Below, piece by piece: positions 11,559 through 21,115 of a stretch of 60,459 nt of DNA (the first letter of the stretch is position 1; each line of letters begins with the position of its first letter). The position numbers and the translations under genes were made by a program. Below the pieces are notes generated by a model, which worked only from the letters and a program-made list of their open reading frames with translations, was not told where the DNA came from and made no database searches. Origin of the DNA: Massilia glaciei (GTDB taxonomy: Bacteria > Pseudomonadota > Gammaproteobacteria > Burkholderiales > Burkholderiaceae_D); contig NZ_PXWF02000009.1 in the NCBI RefSeq assembly GCF_003011895.2, positions 1-60,459 of the forward strand, given 5' to 3'.

Positions 11559-12761
11559 ATGTCCACTCCAATTTACAGCCTTGCCTGCGCGCTGCTGCTG
11601 GCCGCGGCCGCGCCGGCCCTGCAGGCCGCGCCCTATCTGCCGGCGAGCGGCGGCGAAGTGCTCGAACAACTGCCGCGCCGCGCCGATCCGGCCCAGCGGG
11701 AACTGCGCCGCATGCGCGCCGAACTGGCGGCCGAACCGCGCAATCTGGCGCTGGCCACGCGCACCGCGCAAAGCTACATCAGCACCGCCCGCGACGAGGC
11801 CGACCCGCGCTACTACGGCTACGCGCAAGCGGCGCTGGCGCCGTGGTGGGGCCAGGCGGCGCCGCCGCACGAGGTGCGCCTGCTGCGCGCGACCCTGATG
11901 CAGAGCACCCACCATTTCCCCGAGGCGCTGGCCGACCTCGACGCGATCGTCAAGGTCGACCCCGGGAACGCCCAAGCCTGGCTCACGCGCGCCACCGTCA
12001 TGACCGTGCGCGGCGACTACACCGGCGCCACCGCCAGTTGCGCGCGCCTGTCGCAGCTGACGCTCGAACTGGTCACGATCACCTGCATATCGAGCGTGAC
12101 CACCATGACCGGGCGCTCGGCCAAGAGCGAGGCGCTGCTCGCGTCCACGCTGGCGCGCAACGGCGAGGCCGGCGCCGAGATGCAGTCGTGGACCCTGACC
12201 CTGCTCGGCGAAATGGCCGAGCGGCGCGGCGACGCCGCCCTGGCCGAGGCCCGCTACAAGCGCGCGCTGGCCATGAGCCCGCGCGACAGCTACCTGATCG
12301 GCGCCTACGCCGACTTCCTGCTCGAGCGCAAGCGCCCCAGGGAAGCGCTCGCGCTGGTCAAGGACCGGGGCCGCGTCGACACGTTGCTGCTGCGCCAGGC
12401 GCTGGCGCTGCGCCAGATCGGCGGCGGCGCGGGCGGCGGATCCGGCGAGGAGTTGCGCGCCGCCAGCGCCGAACTCGGCGCCCGTTTCGAAGCCGCCGCG
12501 CGGCGCGGCGACAGCGTGCACCAGCGCGAGCAGGCGCGCTACGAACTGCACGTGCGCGGCGACGGCAAAGCCGGCCTGGCGCTGGCCCGGAAAAACTGGG
12601 CCGTGCAAAAGGAGGCGGCCGACATCCGGCTCCTGCTCGAGGCGGCCCTGATGGCGCGCGACAAGGCCGCCGCCGCGCCGGCGCTGGCGTGGATCGGGCA
12701 GCACGGCTACGAGGACGTGGCGGCGGCGCGCCTAGCGCGCCAGATTGCGGCGCTGTCATGA
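11559..12761 (+). CDS. Secreted tetratricopeptide-repeat protein
   Basis: 400 aa. Signal peptide MSTPIYSLACALLLAAAAPA is cleaved near LQA. The rest is helical, with repeats such as DLDAIVKVDPGNAQAWLTRA and AEARYKRALAMSPRDSYLIG that follow the TPR pattern. It therefore probably acts as a periplasmic scaffold. I chose the ATG at 11559 because it starts the signal peptide; an upstream ATG adds a lysine-rich segment that would spoil it. Its TGA overlaps the ATG of the next gene (ATGA), which implies translational coupling. Partner inferred only from context. Confidence 0.85.
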   Translation: MSTPIYSLACALLLAAAAPALQAAPYLPASGGEVLEQLPRRADPAQRELRRMRAELAAEPRNLALATRTAQSYISTARDEADPRYYGYAQAALAPWWGQAAPPHEVRLLRATLMQSTHHFPEALADLDAIVKVDPGNAQAWLTRATVMTVRGDYTGATASCARLSQLTLELVTITCISSVTTMTGRSAKSEALLASTLARNGEAGAEMQSWTLTLLGEMAERRGDAALAEARYKRALAMSPRDSYLIGAYADFLLERKRPREALALVKDRGRVDTLLLRQALALRQIGGGAGGGSGEELRAASAELGARFEAAARRGDSVHQREQARYELHVRGDGKAGLALARKNWAVQKEAADIRLLLEAALMARDKAAAAPALAWIGQHGYEDVAAARLARQIAALS

Positions 12762-13885
12762 TGCGCGCGTGGCCACGGGCGCTGCTGCTGGCGGCGCTGT
12801 TCTGGGTGCACGCGCTGGCGCACGCGCACAAGCCGAGCGACAGCTACCTGACGCTCGATGTCGAGGGCGCGCAGGTGAGCGGCCAGTGGGACATCGCCCT
12901 GCGCGACCTCGACTTCGCGCTCAACCTGGACGACAACGGCGACGGCGAGCTGACCTGGGACGAGGTGCGCAGCGAGCACAAGGCGATCGCCGGCTACGCG
13001 CTGGCGCGGCTCGAACTGACCGCCGGCGGGCGCTCCTGCCCGCTGGTCGCCGGCGAGCAGCTGGTCGACAAGCACACCGACGGCGCCTACACGGTGCTGC
13101 GCTTGACCGCCGACTGCGGCCGGCCCGTCGGCGTGCTCAATGTAAGCTACCGGCTGTTCGCCGAGCTCGACCCGCAGCACAAGGGCCTGCTCAAGATAAA
13201 CCACGGCGGCCAGCTATCGACCGCCATTTTCAGCCCCGACCAGCCGCGCCAGGCGATGTCGCTGGCCACGCCCAACCGGCTGCAACAGTTCGCCGACTAC
13301 GTCTGGCACGGGGTCTGGCACATCTGGATCGGCTTCGACCATATTTTGTTCCTGCTGTCGCTGCTGCTGCCGGCGGTGCTGGTGCGTTCGGCCGCCAACG
13401 AGGCGACCACCCTCAGGTCGGCCCTGTTCGACGTGTTCAAGGTCGTCACCGCGTTCACGCTGGCGCACTCGATCACGCTCACGCTGGCCGGCTTGCAAGT
13501 GGTCAGTTTGCCGTCGAGGCTGGTGGAGGCGTCGATCGCCGCCTCGGTCGTGCTGGCGGCGCTCAACAACATCCATCCGATGTTCGGCGGGCGGCGCCCG
13601 CTGGTGGCCTTCGTGTTCGGCCTGATCCACGGCTTCGGCTTCGCCGGGGTGCTGGCCGGCCTCGGCCTGCCGCAGTCGTCGCTGGTGCTGTGCCTGTTCG
13701 GCTTCAATTTCGGGGTCGAACTGGGGCAGTTGGCGATCGTGGCCGTGTTCGTGCCGCTCGCCTACCTGCTGCGCGCCACCTGGTTCTACCGCCAGCTGAT
13801 GACGACCGGTTCGGCCGTGATCGCGGCGATCGCAGCGGTCTGGCTGGCCGAGCGCGTGTTCGACTTCAAGGTCCTGCCGATGTGA
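12758..13885 (+). CDS. HupE/UreJ-family membrane protein with EF-hand-like N-terminal domain
   Basis: 375 aa. A signal peptide ends near ALA/HAHKPSD, followed by a periplasmic domain of about 170 residues that contains a canonical EF-hand loop (DDNGDGELTWDE). The C-terminal half has about six membrane helices with the HupE/UreJ signatures: WHGVWHIWIGFDHILFLLSL, AFTLAHSITL and FGLIHGFGFAGVLAG, whose histidines could bind a metal. HupE/UreJ members are linked to nickel uptake, but this large exported-domain subtype is uncharacterised as far as I know. It is coupled to the TPR gene by a 4-bp overlap and followed by a strong terminator. Confidence 0.87.
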   Translation: MMRAWPRALLLAALFWVHALAHAHKPSDSYLTLDVEGAQVSGQWDIALRDLDFALNLDDNGDGELTWDEVRSEHKAIAGYALARLELTAGGRSCPLVAGEQLVDKHTDGAYTVLRLTADCGRPVGVLNVSYRLFAELDPQHKGLLKINHGGQLSTAIFSPDQPRQAMSLATPNRLQQFADYVWHGVWHIWIGFDHILFLLSLLLPAVLVRSAANEATTLRSALFDVFKVVTAFTLAHSITLTLAGLQVVSLPSRLVEASIAASVVLAALNNIHPMFGGRRPLVAFVFGLIHGFGFAGVLAGLGLPQSSLVLCLFGFNFGVELGQLAIVAVFVPLAYLLRATWFYRQLMTTGSAVIAAIAAVWLAERVFDFKVLPM

Positions 13886-13942
13886 CGATTTGGTGCGCGG
13901 TTAGGTTGCGGTTAGTTGCAAAAGAGTAAGTGCGTGGTTTTG

Positions 13943-13981
13943 GGGTGGCAGTGCGCAATGGCGCGCCGCCACCCTTTTTTT
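13943..13981 (+). terminator. Terminator of the DUF4331-HupE cluster
   Basis: GGGTGGC (13943-13949) pairs with GCCACCC (13968-13974), with further pairing inside (GTGCGC/GCGCGC), followed by seven T. It lies 58 bp after the HupE-like stop and before the DAHP synthase gene. Confidence 0.85.
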
Positions 13982-14064
13982 CGGGTCTTTGCCGGCAACT
14001 TGCGCCAAATAACGCTAAACTCGTGGACTCCCGCCGCACATACCCATAGAGAAGCACCAGACCC

Positions 14065-15123
14065 ATGATCACGCCAGACATCGAAAACAGCAACGTCACC
14101 TCGTTCGCCGCAATGCCCACACCCGAAGAGCTGCACGCCAAACTCCCCCTCACCGAGAACGCCTGCGACACCGTCATGAAGGGGCGCGAGGCGCTGCGCA
14201 ACATCATCGACCGCAGCGACAAGCGCCTGTTCGTGGTGGTGGGCCCGTGCTCGATCCACGATCCGGTCGCCGGGCTCGACTACGCCCACCGCCTCAAAAA
14301 GCTGCAGGCCGAGGTGGCCGAGACGATGCTGCTCGTGATGCGCGTGTATTTTGAGAAACCGCGCACGACCACCGGCTGGAAGGGCTACATCAACGATCCG
14401 GACATGGACGACTCGTTCCACGTCAACGACGGCATGGAGAAGGCGCGCCGCTTTTTGCTCGACGTGTGCGAGCTCGGCCTGCCGACCGCGACCGAGGCGC
14501 TCGACCCGATCTCGCCGCAATACCTCGGCGACCTGATCGCCTGGACCGCGATCGGCGCGCGCACCACGGAATCGCAGACGCACCGCGAGATGTCGTCCGG
14601 TTTGTCGACCCCGGTCGGGTTCAAGAACGGCACCGACGGCGACATCAGCATCGCGATCAACGCGATTTTGTCGTCGGCGCATCCGCATTCGTTTTTGGGC
14701 ATCAACGGGCAGGGCACGGTCTCGATCGTGCGCACGCGCGGCAACGCCTACGGGCACGTGGTGCTGCGCGGCGGCGACGGGCGTCCGAACTACGATTCGG
14801 TGTCGATCGCGATCGCCGAGCAGGCGCTGACCAAGGCCGGCCTGCCGGCCAACCTCGTGGTCGACTGCTCGCACGCGAACAGCTACAAGAAGCCCGAGCT
14901 GCAGCCGCTGGTGATGTCGGACGTGGTGCAGCAGATCCGCCACGGCAACAAGTCGCTGGTGGGCGTGATGATCGAATCAAACATCGTCGCCGGCAACCAG
15001 AAGATCCCGGCCGACCTGTCGCAGCTCAAGTACGGCTGCTCGGTGACGGACGCGTGCATCGACTGGGAGACCACGGAGAAGATGCTGCGCATGGCGCACG
15101 AGCAGTTGCGCGACCGGCCTTAA
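14065..15123 (+). CDS. aroG: 3-deoxy-7-phosphoheptulonate synthase (DAHP synthase, class I)
   Basis: 352 aa. Condenses phosphoenolpyruvate with erythrose 4-phosphate, the first step of aromatic amino acid synthesis. VVVGPCSIHDPVAGLDYA, YFEKPRTTTGWKGYINDPDM, GARTTESQTHREMSSGLS and VDCSHANSYKKP are class I signatures of the AroF/G/H type. Which amino acid inhibits it cannot be told from sequence by eye, so the aroG symbol is a convention here. It stands alone between a terminator and a repeat-rich gap, convergent with the nitrate reductase gene. Confidence 0.95.
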   Translation: MITPDIENSNVTSFAAMPTPEELHAKLPLTENACDTVMKGREALRNIIDRSDKRLFVVVGPCSIHDPVAGLDYAHRLKKLQAEVAETMLLVMRVYFEKPRTTTGWKGYINDPDMDDSFHVNDGMEKARRFLLDVCELGLPTATEALDPISPQYLGDLIAWTAIGARTTESQTHREMSSGLSTPVGFKNGTDGDISIAINAILSSAHPHSFLGINGQGTVSIVRTRGNAYGHVVLRGGDGRPNYDSVSIAIAEQALTKAGLPANLVVDCSHANSYKKPELQPLVMSDVVQQIRHGNKSLVGVMIESNIVAGNQKIPADLSQLKYGCSVTDACIDWETTEKMLRMAHEQLRDRP

Positions 15124-15142
15124 GCGTCACCGCCATCCCTAT

Positions 15143-15375
15143 CGTCATCCCCGCCCCCCACCGTCATCCCCGCCCCCCACCGTCATCCCCGCGAAAGCGG
15201 GGACCCATGCTGAGCGTGCACCTACGCGAAGTCAGTACGTTCAGGCCCGCGGCCTGAATTTGCGGCAGCCGCATATCTGCTTACTCAGCATGGATTCCCG
15301 CCTCCGCGGGAACGACGGGACAAGCCGCATATTTGCCTACTCAGCATGGATTCCCGCCTCCGCGGCAACGACGGG
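15143..15375. repeat. REP-like repeat cluster between aroG and the nitrate reductase gene
   Basis: CGTCATCCCCGCCCCCCAC occurs twice in tandem (15143-15161, 15162-15180) and leads into a full REP-like unit (15181-15214: CGTCATCCCC, GCGAAAGC stem-loop, GGGGACCCATGCTGAG). Two inverted copies follow as a 53-bp direct repeat (15268-15320 and 15323-15375, each with CTCAGCATGGATTCCCGCC). The elements fill the gap between two convergent genes and could act as a bidirectional transcription or mRNA-end structure. Confidence 0.85.
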
Positions 15376-15401
15376 GGCGGTCCGGACGCCACCGCCCGAA
15401 G

Positions 15402-18170
15402 CTACGCCGCCTTCGCCTCCGCCTTCATCGAAGCAAACACAATCTGCTTCAACTCGGGCACGCACGAGCCGCAATTGGTCCCGCACTTGAGCTTGCCCTG
15501 CAACGCGGCCAGCTTCTCCCCGGACGCCATCCCCGGCATCGCGGCGAGCTCCTCGCCGATCTCGTTTTGCGACACGTTGAGGCAGCTGCAGACAATCCGT
15601 CCGCGCGCCTTGAACCCCTGCGGCGCGCTGCTCGACGGCGACAACAGCAACCTCCCCAACCCCGCCACCGAAGCCTCGCCCTCGAGCATCTGCTTGAGCC
15701 AGTGCTCGGCCGTGATATCCCCGGCCAGCGCGACCGCCGCCAGCTTGCCATCTTCGACCAGAATATGGCGCGAATTGCCGCGCCGCGTGTCGTCGTAACG
15801 CAGCACATTGGCGCCGTCGATCCCGAACAGCAGCTCGATCTCGCGCACCAGCGCCGGATCGGCCGCGTAATCGTCGGCCGCGCGGAACAGCACGCCGGTG
15901 CGATCGCGCCCGAAAAGGGTGCAGGTGGCGAAAGCGAAGCGCGCCATCAGGGGGCGCAGCAGCGACTGCAGGCGCAGCGCCGCCGCCTCGTCGGCCCAGC
16001 CGAACACCAGCAGCCGCGCGGGCAGCTCGGCCTTGAGTATCTTGACCGCCGCGTGTTTCAGCTCCGGCTGTTTTGAGCTCGGATCGAACGCCGGCATGGT
16101 CAACACGTTGACGCCATGCGAGGCGCCGCGCCCGGATAGGTACTCCTGCCCCCAGTGCATCGCGATGAAGGCCTGCCCCGCGCGCATGTCCTCGCCCGCC
16201 TGCGCCGCCAAAATCTGCGAGCCGCGCCGGCTCGTCACGTGCACCAACTCGCCGTCGCGCAGCATGCGCCGGTCCATGTCGGCGCGCGCCATCACCACCG
16301 ACGGCTCGGCCGCGTGCGCGAACGCCTGCGCCACCGTGCCGCTGCGGCTCATGCCGTGCCACTGGTCGCGCAGGCGTCCGGTGGTCAGGTGCAGCGGAAA
16401 GCGCGCGTCGACCGGCTCGGCCACCGGCAGGTAAGGCGTGACCACGAATCTGGCGCGCCCGTTCGCGGTCGGAAAAACACCGTCCTCGTACAAGCGCTTC
16501 CTGCCCACCGCCGCCCCCTCGGGAAACGGCCACTGCTGCGGCCCCCGCTCGTCGAGAATCTTGAATGACAGTCCGGTGATGTCGAGATCGCGCCCGCGCG
16601 TCGATTCGCGGTGCTCGTTCCAGATTTGCTCGGTCCCGGCGTAGGTGAACGGCGCGGCCGGCTTGCCCAGCAGCGGCGCCAGCCTGGCCGCGAAATTGGT
16701 CGCGATCTCCCAGTCGTGACGGGTCAGCCCCGGCTTGGGCAGCACCGGGTGCAATCGCGTGATGCGGCGCTCGGAATTGGTGACCGTGCCCTCCTTCTCG
16801 GCCCAGGTGGTGGCCGGCAGCAGCACGTCGGCGTAGGGCACGGTCGCGGTGCTGGTGTACGCCTCCTGCACGATCACCAGTTCGGCCTTCTCGAGCGCCA
16901 TGCGGATCAGCTTTTGGTCCGGCATCGACTGCGCCGGATTGGTGCAGGCGATCCAGATGATCTTGATCTCGCCGCTGGCGAGCGCGTCGAACATCTCGAC
17001 CGCGGTCTTGCCCGGCTTGGCCGGCACCGACTCGACACCCCACAGCGCGGCCACTTCGGCACGGTGCGCGGGATTGGCGAGGTCGCGGTGGGCCGAAAGC
17101 AGGTTGGCCATGCCGCCCACCTCGCGCCCGCCCATCGCGTTCGGCTGGCCCGTCAGCGAAAACGGGCCCGCGCCCGGTTTTCCGATCTGGCCCGTGGCAA
17201 GGTGCAGGTTGATCAGCGCCGCGTTCTTGGCCGTGCCGTGGGTCGACTGGTTGAGTCCCTGGCAATACAGCGACAGGCTCGCCTTCGACTGCCCGAACCA
17301 GCGCGCCGCCATGACCAAATCGGCCTCGGCGATGCCGCACACCTCGGCCACAAAGCGCGGCGTGTAGTCGCGCACCAGGTCCTTGAGTTCGTTAAAACCG
17401 TCGGTGTGCCCGGCGATGAACGCGCCGTCGGTCAAGCCCTCCCACAAGGCCAGGTGCAGCATGCCGTTGAACAGCGCGACGTCGGTGCCCGGCAAAATCG
17501 GCAGGAACAGGTCGGCGTCGCGCGCGGTGTCGGTGCGGCGCGGGTCGGCCACGACCACCTTGAGCGCGGGGTTGCGCTTGCGCGCGTCCTCGAGCCGGCG
17601 GTACAGGATCGGATGCGCGAACGCCGTGTTCGAGCCGACGATGAAGATCACCTCGGCCTCGTCGATGTCCTCGTAGCAGTTCGGGGGCGCGTCCGCGCCA
17701 AGCGTCTGCTTGTAGCCGGCCACCGCGCTCGACATGCACAGCCGCGAATTGGTGTCGACGTTGTTGGTGCCTATCAGGCCCTTGGCCAGCTTGTTGAAGA
17801 CGTAGTAATCCTCGGTCAGCAACTGCCCCGATATGTAGAACGCGACGCTGTCGGGGCCATGCTCGGCGATGGTGGCCGCGATGCGTTGCGCCACGAAGTC
17901 GAGCGTGTCGTCCCACGACGCCTCGGCGCGCGGCCCGCCGCGCGCGCGGCGCAATTCGGGCACCAGCGCGCGCACCTGCTGGCGCAGCAGCGGGCTGGCC
18001 GACGTGTGCAGCGCGCTGCCCTTGCTGCACAGGCGTCCGAAATTGGCCGGGTGATCGGGGTCGCCCCGTACCGCGAGCACCTGCGCGCCGTCGGTGGTGG
18101 CGATCACGCCGCATCCCACCCCGCAGTAGCAGCAAGTAGTCTTGACGTCGCGCGGCACGGTCAGGTTCAT
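15402..18170 (-). CDS. nasA: Assimilatory nitrate reductase catalytic subunit with C-terminal BFD-like [2Fe-2S] domain
   Basis: 922 aa cytoplasmic molybdopterin enzyme that reduces nitrate to nitrite. An N-terminal [4Fe-4S] site is formed by C13-x2-C16-x3-C20 and C48. The molybdopterin guanine dinucleotide oxidoreductase body carries LCMSSAVAGYKQTLGADAPP (Mo region), TGQPNAMGGREVGG and, in the C-terminal dinucleotide-binding part, LTTGRLRDQWHGMSRSG. The tail (from about 857) has CSC and CGTNCGSC, a BFD-like [2Fe-2S] domain that probably takes electrons from a redox partner; no separate reductase subunit is adjacent. Its ATG overlaps the nirD stop by 4 bp. Gene naming (nasA, nasC, narB) varies between species. 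Confidence 0.95.
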   Translation of the reverse strand: MNLTVPRDVKTTCCYCGVGCGVIATTDGAQVLAVRGDPDHPANFGRLCSKGSALHTSASPLLRQQVRALVPELRRARGGPRAEASWDDTLDFVAQRIAATIAEHGPDSVAFYISGQLLTEDYYVFNKLAKGLIGTNNVDTNSRLCMSSAVAGYKQTLGADAPPNCYEDIDEAEVIFIVGSNTAFAHPILYRRLEDARKRNPALKVVVADPRRTDTARDADLFLPILPGTDVALFNGMLHLALWEGLTDGAFIAGHTDGFNELKDLVRDYTPRFVAEVCGIAEADLVMAARWFGQSKASLSLYCQGLNQSTHGTAKNAALINLHLATGQIGKPGAGPFSLTGQPNAMGGREVGGMANLLSAHRDLANPAHRAEVAALWGVESVPAKPGKTAVEMFDALASGEIKIIWIACTNPAQSMPDQKLIRMALEKAELVIVQEAYTSTATVPYADVLLPATTWAEKEGTVTNSERRITRLHPVLPKPGLTRHDWEIATNFAARLAPLLGKPAAPFTYAGTEQIWNEHRESTRGRDLDITGLSFKILDERGPQQWPFPEGAAVGRKRLYEDGVFPTANGRARFVVTPYLPVAEPVDARFPLHLTTGRLRDQWHGMSRSGTVAQAFAHAAEPSVVMARADMDRRMLRDGELVHVTSRRGSQILAAQAGEDMRAGQAFIAMHWGQEYLSGRGASHGVNVLTMPAFDPSSKQPELKHAAVKILKAELPARLLVFGWADEAAALRLQSLLRPLMARFAFATCTLFGRDRTGVLFRAADDYAADPALVREIELLFGIDGANVLRYDDTRRGNSRHILVEDGKLAAVALAGDITAEHWLKQMLEGEASVAGLGRLLLSPSSSAPQGFKARGRIVCSCLNVSQNEIGEELAAMPGMASGEKLAALQGKLKCGTNCGSCVPELKQIVFASMKAEAKAA

Positions 18171-18574
18171 GCGGCCTCGATGTGGGTGGCGACCTGGAAC
18201 GAGCCGGCCAGCGCCGCCTCGGCCCTGCTGGCCGGCGCGCTCAGTTCATCGAGGTCGAGCGAGACATTGCCATCCTCGACCCTGACCTTGAAGCTCTTGG
18301 CGCAGCCGACGTCGGGCGCGGTGGCGCAGCCGCTGGCCAGCTCGATGTTCCAGTTGTGCAGCGGGCAGGCGACCTTCTCGCCGAACACGATCCCCTGCGA
18401 CAGCGGGCCGCCCTTGTGCGGGCAGCGGTCGAGCAGCGCAAACACCTTGTCTTCGGCGTTGCGGAACACCGCCACGTTGGGCAACTCCTGCCACGCCAGG
18501 CCGCGCTTGACTACGCGCGCGCCGAGCACCGGGATGTCCGTGACCTTGCAAATTACTTTCCATTGTTCCGACAT
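18167..18574 (-). CDS. nirD: Nitrite reductase (NADH) small subunit NirD
   Basis: 135 aa Rieske-like protein, partner of NirB in NADH-dependent reduction of nitrite to ammonium. A complete Rieske ligand set is present: C51-P-H53 and C70-P-L-H73. Many NirD proteins lack these ligands, so this is the iron-sulfur-competent type. It lies 14 bp after nirB and overlaps the nitrate reductase start (ATGA), so nirB, nirD and the reductase gene form one operon. Confidence 0.95.
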   Translation of the reverse strand: MSEQWKVICKVTDIPVLGARVVKRGLAWQELPNVAVFRNAEDKVFALLDRCPHKGGPLSQGIVFGEKVACPLHNWNIELASGCATAPDVGCAKSFKVRVEDGNVSLDLDELSAPASRAEAALAGSFQVATHIEAA

Positions 18575-18588
18575 GTTCCTGCTCCTTG

Positions 18589-21027
18589 TTAAGCGGTCAG
18601 TGGATCGAACTGACGCGTGTCGACCATCGCTTCCACCGGCTGGTGCCACGGATCGGGCTCGCCCTCGAGCGCAAACTGCAGGCGCGCGTAGAGCGCCTTG
18701 CGATTCTCCGCGTCCTCGACCACGTGCTTCTTCACGTGCTCGAGACCGACGCGGGCGATGTAGTGCACGGTGCGCTCGAGGTACCAGCCCTCGGAGCGGT
18801 ACAGCTCCAGGAACGCGCCGCTGTATTCCATGACCTCCTCGTGCGTCTTGAGCTTGCAGAGGAACTGCGCGACCTCGGTCTTGATGCCGCCGTTGCCACC
18901 CACGTAGATCTCCCAGCCCGAATCGACGCCGATCACGCCGACGTCCTTGATGCCCGACTCGGCGCAATTGCGCGGGCAGCCCGAGACCGCGATCTTGACC
19001 TTGTGCGGCGCGTACATCAGGCACAGCTCGCGCTCGAGCTGCTGGCCCATCAGGGTCGAGTCCTGGGTGCCGAAACGGCACCACTCGCTGCCGACGCAAG
19101 TCTTGACGGTGCGCAGGCCCTTGGCGTAGGCCAGCCCGCTCGGCATGCCGAGGTCCTGCCAGACGTTGCGCAGGTCCTCCTTCTTCACGCCAAGCAGGTC
19201 GATGCGCTGGCCGCCGGTGACCTTCACGCTTGGAATGGCGTACTTGTCGACCACGTCGGCGATGCGGCGCAGGTCCTTGGCCGTGGTCTGGCCGCCCCAC
19301 ATGCGCGGGATCACCGAGAAGGTGCCGTCCTTCTGGATGTTGGCGTGCGCGCGCTCGTTGATGAAGCGCGACTGCGGATCGTCCTTGGCCTCGTGCGGCC
19401 AGGTAGAGATCAGGTAGTAGTTGAGCGCCGGGCGGCACGAGGCGCAGCCGTTGGGGGTGCGCCAGGCCAGGAACTCCATGGCCGAGGCGATGGTCACCAG
19501 CTTCTCGGCGCGGATCGCGTCGCGCGCCTCCTGGTGCGTGTGGTCGGTGCAGCCGCACATCGGCTTGGCCTTGGTCGAGAGCGAAAAATCGCCGCCGGCG
19601 GTGAACATCAGAATCTGTTCGACCAGCCCGGTGCACGAGCCGCACGAGGCCGAGGCCTTGGTGTGCTTGCGCACGTCCTCGATCGTGAACAGGCCCTGCT
19701 CCTTGATCGCCTTGACGATGGTGCCCTTGCACACGCCGTTGCAGCCGCACACCTCGGCGGTGTCGGGCATGGCGGCGGCCATGGTGAAGCCCTCGTGGCC
19801 GACGTCGCCCGGACGCATCGTGTTCGACTCGCCGAACATGAGCGAGTCGCGGATCTCGGCGATGCTTTTGGCCTCGCGCAGCAGCTTGAAGTACCAACTG
19901 CCGTCGACCGTGTCGCCGTACAGGCAGGCGCCGATCAGTTTGTCGTCCTTGATCACGAGGCGCTTGTAGACGCCGCCGATCGGGTCCGACAGCAAAATCT
20001 CCTCGGTGCCCTCGCCGCCCATGAATTCGCCGGCCGAGAACAGATCGATGCCGGTCACTTTGAGCTTGGTCGAGGTGACCGAACCCTTGTACTGGCCGAT
20101 GCCGAAGTTTGCCAGGTGGTTGGCGCACACCTTGGCCATCTCGAACAGGGGCGCGACCAGGCCGTACACGGTGCCGCGGTGGTTGACGCACTCGCCGACC
20201 GAATAGATGCGCGGATCGAACGTCTGCATGGTGTCGCTGACGACGATGCCGCGGTTGCAGTGCAGGCCGCACGACTCGGCCAGCTCGGTGTTGGGGCGGA
20301 TCCCGACCGCCATCACCACCAGTTGCGTCGGAATGACCAGGCCGTCGGTGAATTCGAGCGACTGCACCTGGCCGTCGGCATCGCCGATGATCTGTTTGGT
20401 GTTTTTCTCGAGCAGGAACTTGAGGCCGCGGTCCTCGAGCGACTTTTGCAGCATCTTGCCGGCGACCGGATCGAGCTGGCGCTCCATCAGCCAGCCCGGC
20501 AGGTGCACCACGGTGACGACCATGCCGCGCAGTTTGAGGCCGTTGGCCGCCTCGAGTCCGAGCAGGCCGCCGCCGATGACGACCGCGTGCGTGTGCTTTT
20601 GCGACGCCTCGATCATGGTGTTGGTGTCGTAGATGTCGCGGTAGGCGATCACCCCTTTCAGATCCTTGCCCGGCACCGGCAGCATGAACGGGTTCGAACC
20701 CGTCGCCAGCAGCAGGCGGTCGTATTCGGCCGTGGTGCCGTCGTCGGCGATGACGACGCGCTTGACGCGGTCGATCTTGACGATCTTTTTACCCAGGTGC
20801 AGGGTGATGTCGTTTTCCTCGTACCAGTCGACATCGTTGAGCATGATGTCCTTGACCGTCTGCTCGCCCGCCAGCACCGGCGAGAGCAGGATGCGGTTGT
20901 AATTGGCGTAGGGCTCGGCGCCAAACACCGTTATCTCATACAGGTCGGGCGCAATCTTGCGCAGTTCTTCGAGTGTGCGCACACCCGCCATCCCATTCCC
21001 AACCATCACCAGCTTTAACTTCTTCAT
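18589..21027 (-). CDS. nirB: Nitrite reductase (NADH) large subunit NirB
   Basis: About 812 aa. FAD/NAD-binding N-terminal half (KLKLVMVGNGMAGVRTLEEL; LLLATGSNPFMLPVPG), a BFD-like [2Fe-2S] module (CGCNGVCKGTIVKA ... CGSCTG), then the siroheme/[4Fe-4S] sulfite/nitrite reductase repeats with CVGSEWCRFG and SGCPRNCAESG. It reduces nitrite to ammonium with six electrons from NADH. I place the start at MKKLKL (21027): the mapped sigma-54 promoter would begin the transcript near 21049, and GGAG lies correctly before this ATG. An upstream ATG (21039) is also possible. First gene of the nirB-nirD-reductase operon. Confidence 0.95.
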   Translation of the reverse strand: MKKLKLVMVGNGMAGVRTLEELRKIAPDLYEITVFGAEPYANYNRILLSPVLAGEQTVKDIMLNDVDWYEENDITLHLGKKIVKIDRVKRVVIADDGTTAEYDRLLLATGSNPFMLPVPGKDLKGVIAYRDIYDTNTMIEASQKHTHAVVIGGGLLGLEAANGLKLRGMVVTVVHLPGWLMERQLDPVAGKMLQKSLEDRGLKFLLEKNTKQIIGDADGQVQSLEFTDGLVIPTQLVVMAVGIRPNTELAESCGLHCNRGIVVSDTMQTFDPRIYSVGECVNHRGTVYGLVAPLFEMAKVCANHLANFGIGQYKGSVTSTKLKVTGIDLFSAGEFMGGEGTEEILLSDPIGGVYKRLVIKDDKLIGACLYGDTVDGSWYFKLLREAKSIAEIRDSLMFGESNTMRPGDVGHEGFTMAAAMPDTAEVCGCNGVCKGTIVKAIKEQGLFTIEDVRKHTKASASCGSCTGLVEQILMFTAGGDFSLSTKAKPMCGCTDHTHQEARDAIRAEKLVTIASAMEFLAWRTPNGCASCRPALNYYLISTWPHEAKDDPQSRFINERAHANIQKDGTFSVIPRMWGGQTTAKDLRRIADVVDKYAIPSVKVTGGQRIDLLGVKKEDLRNVWQDLGMPSGLAYAKGLRTVKTCVGSEWCRFGTQDSTLMGQQLERELCLMYAPHKVKIAVSGCPRNCAESGIKDVGVIGVDSGWEIYVGGNGGIKTEVAQFLCKLKTHEEVMEYSGAFLELYRSEGWYLERTVHYIARVGLEHVKKHVVEDAENRKALYARLQFALEGEPDPWHQPVEAMVDTRQFDPLTA

Positions 21028-21060
21028 GACCGTCTCCATCAAAAGGCTCCCTCCCCTATA

Positions 21061-21076
21061 AGCAAAAGCGATGCCA
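21061..21076 (-). promoter_or_regulatory. Sigma-54 promoter of nirB operon
   Basis: The minus strand reads TGGCATCGCTTTTGCT, matching the RpoN consensus TGGCACG-N4-TTGCW with GG and GC separated by exactly 10 bp. The predicted start is near 21049, about 23 nt before the nirB ATG at 21027. Confidence 0.75.
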
Positions 21077-21115
21077 GCCGATTTCGCGGCTTGGGGGCGG
21101 CTTGGGGGCGCCTTC

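Noticed and set aside
13955-14046. Leader peptide and attenuator for the DAHP synthase gene
   Set aside because: A short open frame through the terminator hairpin has only two adjacent Phe codons and no alternative pairing; the hairpin serves better as the terminator of the preceding cluster.
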